NCBI RefSeq assembly: GCF_022201045.2
Contig: NC_068558.1
Span: 8,213,501 to 8,277,500, forward strand
DNA: 64,000 nucleotides
Direction: 5' to 3'
Origin: Citrus sinensis
Lineage: Eukaryota > Streptophyta > Magnoliopsida > Sapindales > Rutaceae
The notes beneath the pieces were generated by a model. That model was not told the origin of the DNA and did no database searches. It was given only the letters and a program-made list of their open reading frames with translations. The position numbers were made by a program, and so were the translations under genes. The stretch's first letter is position 1; the number at the start of each line of letters is the position of its first letter. Shown here piece after piece: positions 12,653 through 24,534 of this stretch.

Positions 12653-13186
12653 TGAGCAATGGCGAGGAAGAAGTGCGTTGATGATACCCCATCCACGGTT
12701 TCTCTTTCTGTCTCTGCCTGCAGTCATGCAATTGCAAGTTGTAGCTCGCTGTGTTGCAGTTTCTGACTGTTGGTGTCAGCTTTTGTAATTTTCAGCAATA
12801 TTTGAGGGTCGTTTTGTTGCAGTAATAATAAACAGTCGGCTTTCCTAAGTTTTTTTTTTTTTTTTTTTTTTTTTTTCTCATAACAAGATTAGTTATTACA
12901 TACAATCATATTATCGTGTTGATCCGTAAATCAGTTTAAGAATCGTACAAGAGAGTTACACTCAATAATAATGAGTAGGTGTCTGCTTTCAATAATTTTG
13001 TTGTTGCCCTTGATTGCTTGTTGACAGAAGTCTTCAATTATAAAGTTAATTTTAAGGCCTAAAAATTCTATTTAGGATTTTGTTGTTTTAATTCTTTTGA
13101 TATTTTCTATTTTAATTAGAGTTTATTATATTATCTCATTTAATCTCTTATTTCTATTACACTTGTGATTTAGTTTTTCTTTCGAA

Positions 13187-13526
13187 GTTTTTTTTTTTTT
13201 TTGAAACTGATTAAGCATCAGGTTACAGAGATATTTACAAATGACAACAGATCATTACACTGATATTTACAATTAAATATATACTTGAGACTTATATTAT
13301 TATATTTTTATTCTATGAAGTACATGCCCAACCAAATACCCCTTATGGAGGATGGATGTCTCTACTCCACTCGCATTTCGTAAAGGAGAAAAACATTATA
13401 AATAATCTCCATACAATTATACTTAATTGAGGAAGTTTGAGTCCGTGGGGACTCAAACTATTGCCCTCATAGTCATGCTTGACTTTAAGGGCAATGATTC
13501 ACTACCGAGCTACAAGCCTAAGTGGC
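13187..13526 (-). mobile_element. tRNA-derived SINE (minus orientation) with 10-bp target duplication
   Basis: Read on the minus strand, the unit starts with a tRNA-like head: GTAGCTCGGTAGTG (pol III A box) and, some 60 bases on, AGTTTGAGTCCCC (B box). It ends in an A tail (T run at 13188-13202 on the plus strand). TTCTTTCGAA occurs immediately outside both ends (13177-13186 and 13527-13536), a target duplication as expected from LINE-driven insertion. No coding capacity. Confidence 0.72.
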
Positions 13527-13536
13527 TTCTTTCGAA

Positions 13537-14857
13537 TTTAACTTAGGAAAGTATATTTACTCTATTATATCAAGAGAGAGGTCTTATTATTATTTTCATA
13601 AAATTTGCGTTATCAAGTGACTAATGAAACAAAGGACAAGCTATACTTGCATCTATTTGAACAAATATGAAAAATCAAGGATCCAAATGTTATTATACTA
13701 TATTTTGCAGGAGATGCAACTCAAAAGGTGCTGGAGACAGAGGAGTTTGCCGCTGCCCCGCCGTTTCAGGAAGTTATTATGTGGAAGGAAGGGAGATGGG
13801 GTTAATGGTGTGGTTGCTGCAAAGTGAGATTTGGTTTTAATGTGAAGTTGGAAAATGACAACATCATAAATTGGAGTGACGAAGGTGCTGAAGCGGTGGA
13901 CTTCTTTTAGCCAATTTTAGACCGGTTTCATCTGTTTCCAAGCCGACACGTGTACGAACGATGAGTGATTTGTAACGTAAGAGCCCACTATTATTGTAAA
14001 TACCAATAATGAGGAGAGAAAGAAGAAGTAACCGCCGCCGAAGAGATGTGATTTTATTTATTGAAAGTGCTAAGTGATTTTTTTTTAACCCTATATTTCT
14101 CTTTTAAGCTTCCAAGTTCGAGGAGTTAGCTCTGTCTTTTAAGAGTAAAAATAGTTTAAATAATATAAGCATAATCTGTCTTGAGATTATGCTTATATTA
14201 TTTGAGAGAGAAGATTTGGAATACGACTTGAGATGAGTGAAATAGTGAGTCATATTATTTTCAAGGATTTTTATTCAATGTTTAGTCTAAAAATAATCAT
14301 ATTTTAGCTATAATTATATGTATTAAATCATAAATCAAAACTTGCATTAATGCGTCTTTCTAAGAACTTGGACAAGTTTATCTGTTTAAGACTCGTTAAC
14401 TATTTTATTATTATAGACACAAAATTATAACGCAAATCTTATTAAGACTTCCATACCATTAAATTATTTCATTATCCAAACTTTGTGTGAAAATGTTATT
14501 AGTTTCAAATTTTGAGATAGTACGAACTCTATGTGCATGCCAATTTGAGTTTTGTTTTTTGTTTTTTTTTTTTAAGTCACATGCTCTCGGAACCTCATTC
14601 TACTCATATGTGATCGCTGCTTGTTGTATTTAATATTAAGTACTTAAAAAAATTACACCAAAAAAAAAGTTAATGTAAATGATTGATTGAGTGATAAATT
14701 TAATATGATAAAAAAAAGTGTATATGGGAAGTACTGAAGTTAGATATATATATATATTTTTGGGATTCAACATTTAGATTGTGCCCCTTCACTATTATGC
14801 TTGATAAAAAAATAATACCACATTACCTAGAGACAAAATATTTAGAATATACACTAA
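13537..14857. other. Intergenic, no gene seen
   Basis: AT-rich. A reading frame at 13624-13827 shows no recognisable protein. A perfect 20-bp hairpin lies at 14158-14203 and is listed separately. Confidence 0.5.
14158..14203. repeat. Perfect 20-bp inverted repeat with 6-nt loop
   Basis: The arm AAATAATATAAGCATAATCT at 14158-14177 is exactly complementary to 14184-14203, with loop GTCTTG. It is AT-rich, so chance or a small fold-back element are both possible. It resembles no known plant miRNA precursor I can name. Confidence 0.85.
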
Positions 14858-15542
14858 GGGCCAGTTTGGGAATGTTGTACCTTTTAAAATAATTGATGTT
14901 AGCTGTGCTGTATAAATAATCAGCTGTGATGAGAATCAATTAAGTATTTGATAAATTTTATTTTTCAAAAGTACTGTGAGTTTTGAAAGCAGTTATGGAC
15001 GTTTGGTAAATTTTACTGTTAAACTGCGGAGAGAAAATAAATGACTAAAATATACATAATATAAGATAAAATTTACTTACACAAATAAAAACATGTATAT
15101 ATAATATTTTTAATTGTGTATTATAATAATTTTTACTAAAAATAAAATTTATAATATATTGATTTTACTTTTTTATTTTTTATCTTAAAACAATTGATAA
15201 TTAAATTAATAATATAGTGAAACAAATTAATAATAAATCGACCAACAAATTGATATTAATAAATTGACATTGATGAATTATAATAAAAATTTATTAAAAT
15301 ATTTATTTTGTTTCCAATTTGAATAAGTATGATTTTAGGTTTAGCTAATAATTTTAAGGATGTTTATGGAATTGTATTAAAGAATAAAATTGATTTTCAA
15401 AATCTGAATCTAAAAGTTACTCTTTTCCTACAGCTGATTTTGATAAAAGTGATTTTAATTTTATTTTACCAAACACTAAAATTAGATTTTAGATTTTTAA
15501 AATCACTTTTAGGCCTCCTAAAAGCAATTCCAAACGGACCCC
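14858..15542. mobile_element. Probable non-autonomous hAT- or Harbinger-like element
   Basis: The left end GGGCCAGTTTGGGAAT and the reverse complement of the right end (GGGGTCCGTTTGGAAT) form imperfect inverted repeats about 685 bp apart, a terminal type common in plant non-autonomous DNA elements. The interior is AT-rich and non-coding. I could not find a target duplication, so borders and superfamily are uncertain. Confidence 0.5.
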
Positions 15543-15739
15543 AACGACATATTTGATTTGAAAAAAATGAAAGGAGAGGAGAAGAAAAGAAAAAAAAAAG
15601 AACAAAAAATAATTGCATGTCAAATTAAATAAATGAAATTAAAATTGACTCTTTTTTTTTTCTCTCATTTTCTGGACTCCTTTCCCCTTCGCGTTCTCTC
15701 CTTTTTTTTTTTTTTTTTTTCGAATCAAACATGCACTTA

Positions 15740-16310
15740 CATATTTAAAGAGAGCGCCGCCGTGACAGCATTGGCGGCCCTCTATTTTTAGTTTAATGTT
15801 TTTAAAAAATCATTTTAACTGTATTTTATTTTTCTTGAATTAAAAAAAAAAATCCAAAAAGAAAAGGATTTTGCGACCGAATAGCTGCGGAGCGACGAGA
15901 CTCCGCGGAATGTACTACACTAGAACACAACCATTTCAATAAAAAAAATACGCGCCGAAGCGGCGTCGCGTAGATACATATTAACGCCGTAGCATGTCGG
16001 AAACCGCGGCGGCGCGGAGAGGAATTGTGGACCTCGGCGGGACCCACGGGAACTCAGGACGTTGCAGTTTTTCTACACAATGTCTGTGTGGGAAAAAGTG
16101 AACAGAAACGGGCGTCTCGAGAGTGCGCCACGTGGAGTGCGGCGTCAGTTTGGTACTCGTGGCAAGCGAGGGACGGTCAGTACAGCGAAGATTGGCTCTC
16201 TGTCTTTTTAAGAGCCTCCTCGTGCGGATGACATCACCCCGCTGTCGCTTTCCTCGCGCGTTCGCTGGCTTTCTTCACGTGGAACTGGAAATATCATGGA
16301 AAGAAAGAAC
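15740..16310. other. GC-rich, CpG-rich island without a recognised gene
   Basis: Base composition changes sharply from AT-rich flanks to a CpG-rich block with GCGGAG/CTCCGC and GCCGAAGCGGC palindromes and two CACGTGG motifs (about 16129 and 16277). Reading frames inside it (for example 16025-16231) resemble no protein I recognise. It may be a decayed promoter or first exon, or an insertion; nothing in the sequence settles this. Confidence 0.5.
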
Positions 16311-16400
16311 CTTGCATTCCTCGCAAGAGACAATCTTAAGACTCCAAATTCAAATAATTCAAAATATTGAAGTAGATTTGAGTATAAATAAGTTCGATTG

Positions 16401-16403
<3 letters not shown>

Positions 16404-16434
<31 letters not shown>
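16404..16434. repeat. (TA)n microsatellite
   Basis: About 31 bp of AT dinucleotide. Confidence 0.9.
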
Positions 16435-16438
<4 letters not shown>

Positions 16439-17013
16439 ATCAAATGCTGATATTTTAGAAAACTGTTAATTTGATATTAGAGATCCAAATACAAAATTAT
16501 GACTTACTTAGCTGAAGTTAGATTGCACATAATCTGAATATATTTTCATAAAATAAAGTGGAGTATTTCTTGCCTCATGTATAGGTAAGTGAAATTGTTT
16601 ATTTTGGTAATTTCAGAAAAATTCTAGATTAGTAAGGCTACATTTATATAGTTGAGATACATAACTTTTATATTAAGTGATCTATCATTTGAGGAGTATA
16701 ATATGAGTAATGTTGGGAATCTCAATATTTTTAAGTACCAATTTGTGATTTTGAAAAAAAAAAAAAGCTTGTTGTTGATAAATACCGGCACTCTCGCAAA
16801 TGGATTATTAATGCGTATATATGTGATTATAACGACAAAATTCTTAGATTAATTAATTCAAGGTCATATCGTAGATCATCAAATCAGATAAGCACGTGCA
16901 TTTTCACCTTTAGCCTTATCTCCATTAACAAAAATGATGACGTACGTTCCTTTTCTTTCATAAGTTTGTAATTAAGAGAGAAGATATTTGTTAAAAGTGA
17001 CTCAATATAATTA

Positions 17014-17200
17014 GAGTAATGATATAACCACAAACTCTTGTACAAACTTATTTTGTACAAACTAATGTGACATGATAAGATTGGTTGAATTAAATATCAC
17101 TTGGCCCACATGATTTATTTTTATTATTTTATATTTTCATTCAACCAATGAATTAATGCCACGTCAGTTTGTACAAGAGTTTGTGGCTGTATCATTACTC
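17014..17200. mobile_element. Mutator-type MITE, copy 1, perfect 9-bp target duplication
   Basis: The 187-bp element has about 35-bp terminal inverted repeats starting GAGTAATGATA and containing CCACAAACTCTTGTACAAAC. ATATAATTA is present exactly on both sides (17005-17013 and 17201-17209). A 9-bp duplication is the hallmark of Mutator-like transposition. No coding capacity. A second copy is at 49477-49678. Confidence 0.85.
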
Positions 17201-17402
17201 ATATAATTATTATTTTAATACTTTTTGTGAGTTAAACGAAAGAGAAAGAAAGACGCATGAAACGACGGTGCATGCTGCTGTTTTGTCTTCCTTCTTTCTT
17301 CCTTATGGCTATTTAGCATTTTCCTATGAGAAATATTTCATCTAGAATATATAACCAACTTATTAATGCAATTAATTGAAACACGAGGTGAGAACAGCAA
17401 CG

Positions 17403-17427
17403 ATATATATATATATATATATATATA
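17403..17427. repeat. (AT)n microsatellite
   Basis: Twenty-five bp of AT dinucleotide downstream (3') of the unknown gene. Confidence 0.9.
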
Positions 17428-17640
17428 ATAAAGGCAATTTATAAAGCAGGCATACAGGATCAAGGCAATGTTAAGTTAAAAGTACAATCAGTTCCGCAAA
17501 AGAAATAAACATCTATTAAAGAATCAAAAAACATATATGCAGTCGTAATTAATTAGTACATTTTAACTTGAGATCAGAGAAAAGGCAAACAAAGCTCCTG
17601 ACAAAGCCTCTTGAATATTAATGCTTTACAAATATGTAAC

Positions 17641-19275
17641 CTAGATTGTAAAACGTCTAAGTGAAGAAAATCTGTCCAAGATTTCAACACAGTGATCCTT
17701 CAACAATATTTTCCTTGCCTCAAATACCCTTTTCTCAGAGACAGCAGCTCTGATTTCCCTAGAAACCCTAGCAAAGTTATCAGCAAGTTGGTTGTGATAA
17801 GAACTCACATCCCCTAATTCCTTCATCTTCATATTTCCTATACTAACCAACTTGGAACGTCGACGGGTCACATGCTTCGCCATTTGCTCATGATCAAGCT
17901 TTCGGACTCCCTCAATATTTGCGTCAACTTCAGCGCGAAGCTTTGCTACTATTCTCAGTGACTCCTTGTATTGTCCCCTCAACAAGGAAGCTCTTGTCAT
18001 GTTAGATTGAAGTAACCCCAAGAACACTTCAATGTCCTCGGCCAGCTGCTTCACTTCAGTAGCTGTCTTATGCGTTGAAGGAAGTTGTTGAATCAACTTC
18101 AGCATTGAAACTTGATAGGGATTCAATGTGGGATCAGTCTTTAATAACATAGTAGAAAGGTCTGCAAGCTCAGCTACCTTTTTTGAATCAACAAGTAAGC
18201 GAAAATTTAGGGGAAGAAGAAGGGAGAGCCTCTTGCGTGTATCCGCAAGATCGGTAATGCTGACTCTAGGAGAATCACTGAAAATGAAATCTGGATCAAA
18301 CCTAGCTGGTTGAGGGAAAAGGGTGTCAAGAGATTTTAGGATGTCATTGAATTCAGCTATGTCGAGTTGGGCATTGAAGTTAGGGTTTGGTGGAAGCTGA
18401 GCGGGTGTTGTGTTATTTGGAGATGCCAAATTAGGGTTTTGCACGACTTCCACCGGAGTTAGCACCTTTCTCCTTTTTGTGCCATTTCGAGCTTCTTGTA
18501 CTTGCTGCGAATCTTGAGCTAATTTAGCTTTTCCTTTATGATCCTGCATTCCAAATTTTAGCGAAGCCATAGATGGTGGAGTTAATGCTGCAGATATATA
18601 GAAGCAAAGTTTAATGATCATCATTTATAAGTTAAAAAATGATTGTTGTATATTTTCCCCCCGACACACATATATCGCTAACTATAATCACCTCTCAAAA
18701 CCATCATTTTCCTTCGCTTTTACCAAAGAAAACGAAGAATTATAAACATTACAAAGTACTGTGATGCACCATTTGAGCCACACCAAACCAATTCATTTAG
18801 GAAATTGAATAAACTTGAAGAAGCTGCTATGGCATTCAAAAATAAAAAGGAAAAGAAAATTAAAGACTAAGCATATATGTGCATGAACATTTTGAATTTA
18901 TCATTGCACTGATCTCAGGACTTGATTTGCTTAATTCATCTTACGTCGTAGGAAATACAGTACGGTGAGCAATTGTTATTAAAACGAAAAGTTAACGAAG
19001 AAGAACATTTATATTCACAAATGAAACAAAATGTTGATTAATTACCAGGGATAATTTAAAAGAATAGATGATTAACTGAAATTAATGTTAAACTCACAAA
19101 CAATACTGCATATGGATAAGAATAATAGCCTAAAATTTGGAAAATTAAACAACATGTATATATATACTGCAGGAGATGTTGAGTGAAAATTCTAAATTCT
19201 AATTTAAAATATATAATAAATATCAAAATCTAACTAAATCAATGTCTTTGGATTTTCAACAAGTGAAGCTGCCGT

Positions 19276-19311
<36 letters not shown>

Positions 19312-19587
19312 GACACACAACAATTTGTAAATTGAAAATTAAAGCATACTGGTAATATATATAGCCAATAAATAAAAGATGAATGGAAAACATAACATTT
19401 AAAGTAATTAAAAAAAGGAGTAACTACGCTGACGAAATTCGAATCCCGACAACCCGGCAAGCGGAGACAACTTCTGGGTCGTCGGAGGCCGAGGCCGCGG
19501 CGGAAATCCCGGCGGCGGATGCCGACTTAAAACTTCCTCATCATCAACAAAAGCAGTCTTCCCTTTTGAATCTAAATTCACTTGCAT
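17641..19587 (-). CDS. Unrecognised protein, Pro-rich N-terminus and helical C-terminus
   Basis: I do not recognise this gene. The main exon, 18587-17641, encodes a 315-codon frame. A likely first exon is 19587-19428 (ATG in MQVNLDSKGK), joined through a weak GTAGTT donor and a CTGCAG acceptor, giving 368 residues. Residues 23-36 are proline-rich (HPPPGFPPRPRPPT). TKRRK at 90-94 could be a nuclear signal. The C-terminal 200 residues are charged and helix-prone, rich in Leu, Lys, Arg and Glu, and may form a coiled coil. There is no transmembrane segment. If the first exon is wrong, translation could start at the ATG at 18570 (MASLKFGMQD). The long, well-kept frame argues for a real gene rather than chance; function unknown. 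Confidence 0.6.
19276..19306. repeat. (TAA)n microsatellite in intron of unknown gene
   Basis: About ten trinucleotide units between the two proposed exons. Confidence 0.9.
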
Positions 19588-21105
19588 GTTTCTTCGGGTT
19601 TTGACGATCAATTTGTGAAATTAAGAAAGGAATTAATAATTTTGAACGAAATTTGTAAAAAGGGAGCCGTGGACTTAATTATATATAGGCAAGAGAAGAA
19701 GAAAAACAAGTTGAAAATGAAGTTCGTTCATTCGGCTCATGTAATGGTGTGCTGCCACGTAGAGAGTTATGTACTAATTAGTGAGCCACGCTGAGGGGTT
19801 TTGATCCGGTGTGTGCGTGTGTACACTTTTGCGTTTCTGTAACTTTCAGTTGTTCCGGTGCGTGGAGCTTTTGATTTTCCAGTGAGTCAATGAGAGCGCG
19901 ACAATTGGTGGGTGCTATTGAATTTGAACGCACATTGTTGATTTGTAATTTGAAGGTGGCAAGAAAAGTTAGGAAGAGAACTATGGGCTATGAAGGATTT
20001 TTTTTTTTTTAAATATTCAAACTTTTTTTTTTTATCTGGTCACCCTGGTAAATTTTGTTGATGCTAAATTTTGGTCGAGCTTTGTAGCGATTAGAAAATT
20101 ACGCCAACACCTAAATTTGTAGTTACTGGGGAGACAACCTGCTCTGCTTTCTTTACTGTTTGACAAGCTCTCATGACACCAAACTCTTTCTCCAAAGATA
20201 CATGCGTTCACAATAAGCAATCAGGGGACGTCCGAGGTTTTTCCAGCATAAACCCTCCGATACTCGAGTCAGCAATTTAGGTCTACTTAAAAAAATTTAT
20301 GCCACTAATCACGTGGCCCAATTACATTTGTTTCTAAGTAAAAAGAATTAATTTTCAAGAAGAAAGTATGATAATCTAAGGAAATTGTGAAATAGAGGGA
20401 AAGTAAATACGAGAGAATCAAGTGTTAGAATGCTTGACGCCCTTCACCTCCGTTTTCTGTAACTTTTATACCCAACGGGAATATTCGGCTTCCTCTTCCC
20501 CATGATCATTATTGGGTCAGTGGCACCATCGTGGGTGAATGGGCATCACAACCGCTATCGAGTGGGTTTCGTGCCCGAATTCTTTGGAGGAAACCCACAT
20601 GCTGGTAACTGTCGTTGAGCAAGTCTCCAATCTGACTCGATTTTGGTCTCTCCTCGCATGTCCTCCAACCAACCATACTCGAGCGACCAGCCTCATGGCT
20701 CATCGGGGATGAGTTTCCATGAGGATTGGCTTTTGGCTGAGGGGAGCACATTTCTACTCATGTGTGCCTAGTCACAGTGTTTTTCACCCCAAACAAATAT
20801 AAATTTAAAAAAATTACTTTAAATTAATATTCCTCCTCTTGACATGGTGTAAAGACTTTCTGAACTTTTAACTTTATTTTTATCGTAGTGTAGATAAGAT
20901 TAATAGAATTGTCATTAAAGAGACTAATACATATAGGAGTGAAAAGCCACTAGTTATAAATATTTAGTTTAGCCTGATCAAAGATCTTAGATCTATTTTT
21001 AATATATTAAATAAATATTTATCTTATTATTTTCTTTTTTATACTACATCATTTGAGATATAATTTTTTTTAAATATCACAGCTTTATAAGCGTAGTCTA
21101 CTCTT
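19588..21105. other. Upstream region of unknown gene and GC-rich block
   Basis: Presumed promoter of the minus-strand gene, with a CCACGTAG box near 19755, followed by unremarkable AT-rich DNA. A GC-richer block at about 20430-20760 has an open minus-strand frame of 80 codons (20751-20509) with no recognised family; it is not called as a gene. Confidence 0.45.
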
Positions 21106-21693
21106 TAGGACTGGGCAAAAAAATCATATTCTTAAAAAAACCATGTTCGGTTCTAATTCAGTTTGGTTTTAATTTTTTTTAAAAACTGAAATATAGTATT
21201 TATAAAAAAATGAAATACCGGTTCGGTATTCGGTTCACTCAACTGAACTGAAGAACCAAATCACTGTTGTAATTTTTATTCGTCTTTACAACATTATATT
21301 CATGTAGATTGAGTATTGGAGTTTGATTATGTATTTTGAAATCTTAATATTTCATATTTTGTGAGTAGTGAGTACCTTATTAGTAGTTAATAAGATATTA
21401 GTGATACAATATGTTTTGAATACTTTATATTTATTGTTAATATTTGTAATGAAATTAGGATGGATTAATTGTTGAAAAAAATTATGACATTTATGGGGCC
21501 CAATGGGCTAAAAATTTAAAATTTTAAAATAGGCCAAGAATCGAAAAAACCGAATTGAACCGAACCAATTTAAAAAGATTCGTTTGACTTCGGTTCTTAT
21601 TTAGTTCGGTTCTTATTCGGTTCTTTTTATAAAATAACCGATTTAAATCGGTTCTGCTTAATTTCGATCCGAACCGAACCGTGCACACCCCTA
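21106..21693. mobile_element. Non-autonomous hAT-like element with 8-bp target duplication
   Basis: The element runs from TAGGACTGGGCAAAA to a right end whose reverse complement is TAGGGGTGTGCACGG. CTACTCTT is exactly duplicated at 21098-21105 and 21694-21701, the 8-bp size of hAT insertions. Subterminal regions are dense in CCGAACCG/CGGTTCGG repeats, typical of hAT transposase-binding arrays. It is 588 bp, with no transposase. Confidence 0.78.
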
Positions 21694-21701
21694 CTACTCT
21701 T

Positions 21702-22631
21702 CGTCTATTATGCAAAACACGCGTTTACATGGAAATAATTCTTTAAAAGAAAATTACAACTATAAAAGCGTTGTTGGGTAAAATAATAAATTTCTCTCAC
21801 TATTATTGTCAAATCGAGAGAGCCAATGAAATGGCAGATTCGGTAACGTGTTACTGGCATACCTTATTTACCGATTTGTTATTTTTTTAGTAATGTCATT
21901 ATTTAATTTCATGAAAACAGTTTTATTAGCAATTGAGCATAAGTATTTGCTGTTATATCCCCCATTTGACCATAAAGTAAATCCATTGCAACAAAAAAAA
22001 GGGTAGAATTTAAGCAAATTTCTATTAAATTACCTAAAAAGTTCTTATTGTAATTCTATTTCCTACTTGCTCTCTTCTCTCATTTTTCCTAAGAGTACAA
22101 ATTTTCGTTAATTTTTTTTCTTCCCTCGTTTAGGGTATCATGCATACTAAAAACTCTTACTTTTGTTTTCGCGGAAACAAACAATATTAACTGGACTACT
22201 TTTAACGGCACACAATTTGATACATTAAAGGTACCAAATAAATGCATTGTAAAGAATTAAAGATTGGTTGTGCATGTCGAATAAAAAGGTATCTTCGAGT
22301 TATTGATATTTGATTAGATGAAACTTGTTTTAGTACAAAGTTTGACTATGGTTGATTGTCGACTTGAATTCATCTAATTGACTTACCAGCGTGGCTGCCA
22401 ACTGTACAAGTTAGAAAGGAAATAAGAAATATCACTCACTTAACTTTTATCCCATTATTACTCGAACTCAGGTGACATGGGTAAAAACAACATTTACGAT
22501 CGAGCTACACCAAAATGGTTAGCAGTACTCTTTTGATATAATAAACAAGCTACTTAGATCTTTTACCCTACATTTAAAAAAAAAACTAAAAAAATTACAA
22601 CTATAAATTTAAGGCAAAAGGGAGGTCTGAA
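21702..22631. other. Intergenic, possible SINE remnant
   Basis: No gene. Around 22445-22515, minus-strand motifs GTAGCTCGATCGT and GAGTTCGAGTAA resemble pol III A and B boxes of a decayed tRNA-derived SINE; no clear tail or target duplication. Confidence 0.35.
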
Positions 22632-22671
22632 TAGGGATGTCAATGGGGCGGGTTCGGGTGAGGATCATGAT

Positions 22672-24534
22672 TGTAACACCCCAATCCAAAATCTAAGGGC
22701 AAATATGTCCACAACTCACATATGAATTTAAACAACTCTTTACAACTGATAAAATTCGAGCCTCAAATACAAAAGCCAGTGGAATAACTTAAAAACTTAA
22801 CCATACCATCTACTATCCTCAATTCAAATCCATCTTCTCACTCATCACGAATCAATCCTGACTTCTGGAAACTGAATCACAATGAACTATAATGAGTACA
22901 AAACCCAGTAAGCAAACTAGTTTTTCTTATACGGAAAATACATACATACTTATACATAATGCAATGGATGATATGTCATGGTCTTTTGGAAATACTGTAA
23001 AATAAATTCATAAAAATCGCTTTCTGTCGCTTTCAAACTTTCTCATTTTCTTTCGATGAAATACGTATCCTGCAATGTGGCACTTTGTGCTGTGCGTGGC
23101 ACTTTGCACCATGCGTGGCACTTTGCGGCGCTCTGGCCTCAAGAGGTGGCCCCTGCATAGTCCCAAGAGGTGGCCCCCACACAACTTCAAGAGGTGGCAC
23201 CCAATGCAAAAATTTCAAAAAAAAAAAAAGAAATCTTATTTGTTAAAATCCACTTTCTCATTCGTAGAAAACTCAATGTATTTTCGTGCTCATGCCAATG
23301 AACCATCACACATACATATGCCCATGTACATAATCATGCTCAACACATAACAACACATCACATAAACATATGGGCAAAGACATATAGATCCATATTCGTA
23401 CATATCAAAATAGGCTTTTCACACAAGTCAAACATATATATTGTTTATTGTGATTCGTTTTGAAGTCTAGTTTACTTACCTCTTGGTATCCTCATGTAAC
23501 AAATGCGTTCTGATACTATCAACCTAAAATCATCAATAACGCCTCATAAGATATAATTAAATCTCAATCATAAACTCTAATGTCCTCAGATATCTTAATT
23601 TAAACAACTCCTAAGCTCAACCTCAATTGTCCTCAATAATCGGCCCTCAAAACATAACAGTCTATACTTCTCCGATTTTTAATAAATTATTCTCTTATTG
23701 GAAGAATCTCAAATTTTACAGACCATATGCTGACACATTGAAAGTTCATTGATAAAAATTTCATAACATAATTCCTTCAAAAACTATTGAAAATAATTCA
23801 CGTTTCAGACATCATCAATACTGTCAAATAGTTTTCTGTTTTGAACACACTTGCTTTACAAATAAAAAACAATTTATGGATTTATCATAAAATCATGAAA
23901 CTTTCCAGAATCATACTAGATATATATAAAAATCATTGGTCCAAATTTCATAATTTTTGAAGAACTCTCACTATGGTAAAAATAATTTCGTAATTCACGT
24001 TATTCACTGAAATCTTAAATTTCCAGGTTTTCAGACTTGAATTTGAAAAATCATAATTAATTGAAATCTTATCCGATTAACTTGAAACAAGTTTCAAAAT
24101 GTTCTAGACGATGTCTAGTTTAACATACCCAAAAATCCGAATAAAAATCAATTGATACAAAGTACTATGATTTTCGTAATAATTCATTGTCAGCATATTT
24201 CTGTAAAATCGTAGGTTTCTACTTCTATTGCAATCATGCTTCTCCACAACAATTTAATGAAAACCAAGATTAAAACTTACCTCCAAAACTTCTCCCAACA
24301 ATAACAACTTGATCTCATGTGTTGCCTATGGCATAACTAAGAAGAAGAAGAAGACTTTCTTCTTCTCTTTTTCTTTTCTTTTCTCTTTTCTCTCTCTCTC
24401 TCTCTTTCAACCGATCCCTATTTTCCTCTCTCTCTTATAATGAAAAAGACATATTGTTCTATTTATACCAGGGTAAAAAGGATCACTAAAAATTAAAAAA
24501 ACTTAAATACCCTTAGGAGATTTGGGATATTACA
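22672..24534. mobile_element. Solo LTR of a retrotransposon, 5-bp target duplication
   Basis: The 1863-bp unit begins TGTAACACCCC and ends GGGATATTACA, the TG...CA ends of an LTR, with ATGAT exactly repeated at both borders (22667-22671 and 24535-24539). There is no gag-pol coding sequence and no second LTR, so this is a solo LTR left by recombination. TGTAACACCCC starts are common among plant Ty3/Gypsy chromoviruses; that lineage call is an inference. It is inserted in the hAT arm. Confidence 0.8.
23077..23205. repeat. Short imperfect repeats inside the solo LTR
   Basis: Three spaced copies of GTGGCACTTTG are followed by three spaced copies of AAGAGGTGGC. The array is GC-richer than the rest of the LTR and may be the LTR's own regulatory repeat. 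Confidence 0.7.

Larger units (their letters stand above)
12177..13186. other. Leader and promoter region of the NINJA-like gene
   Basis: Holds long T runs (about 12220-12243 and 12851-12876), the G-box and TATA element, and no coding exon I can support. Confidence 0.5.
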
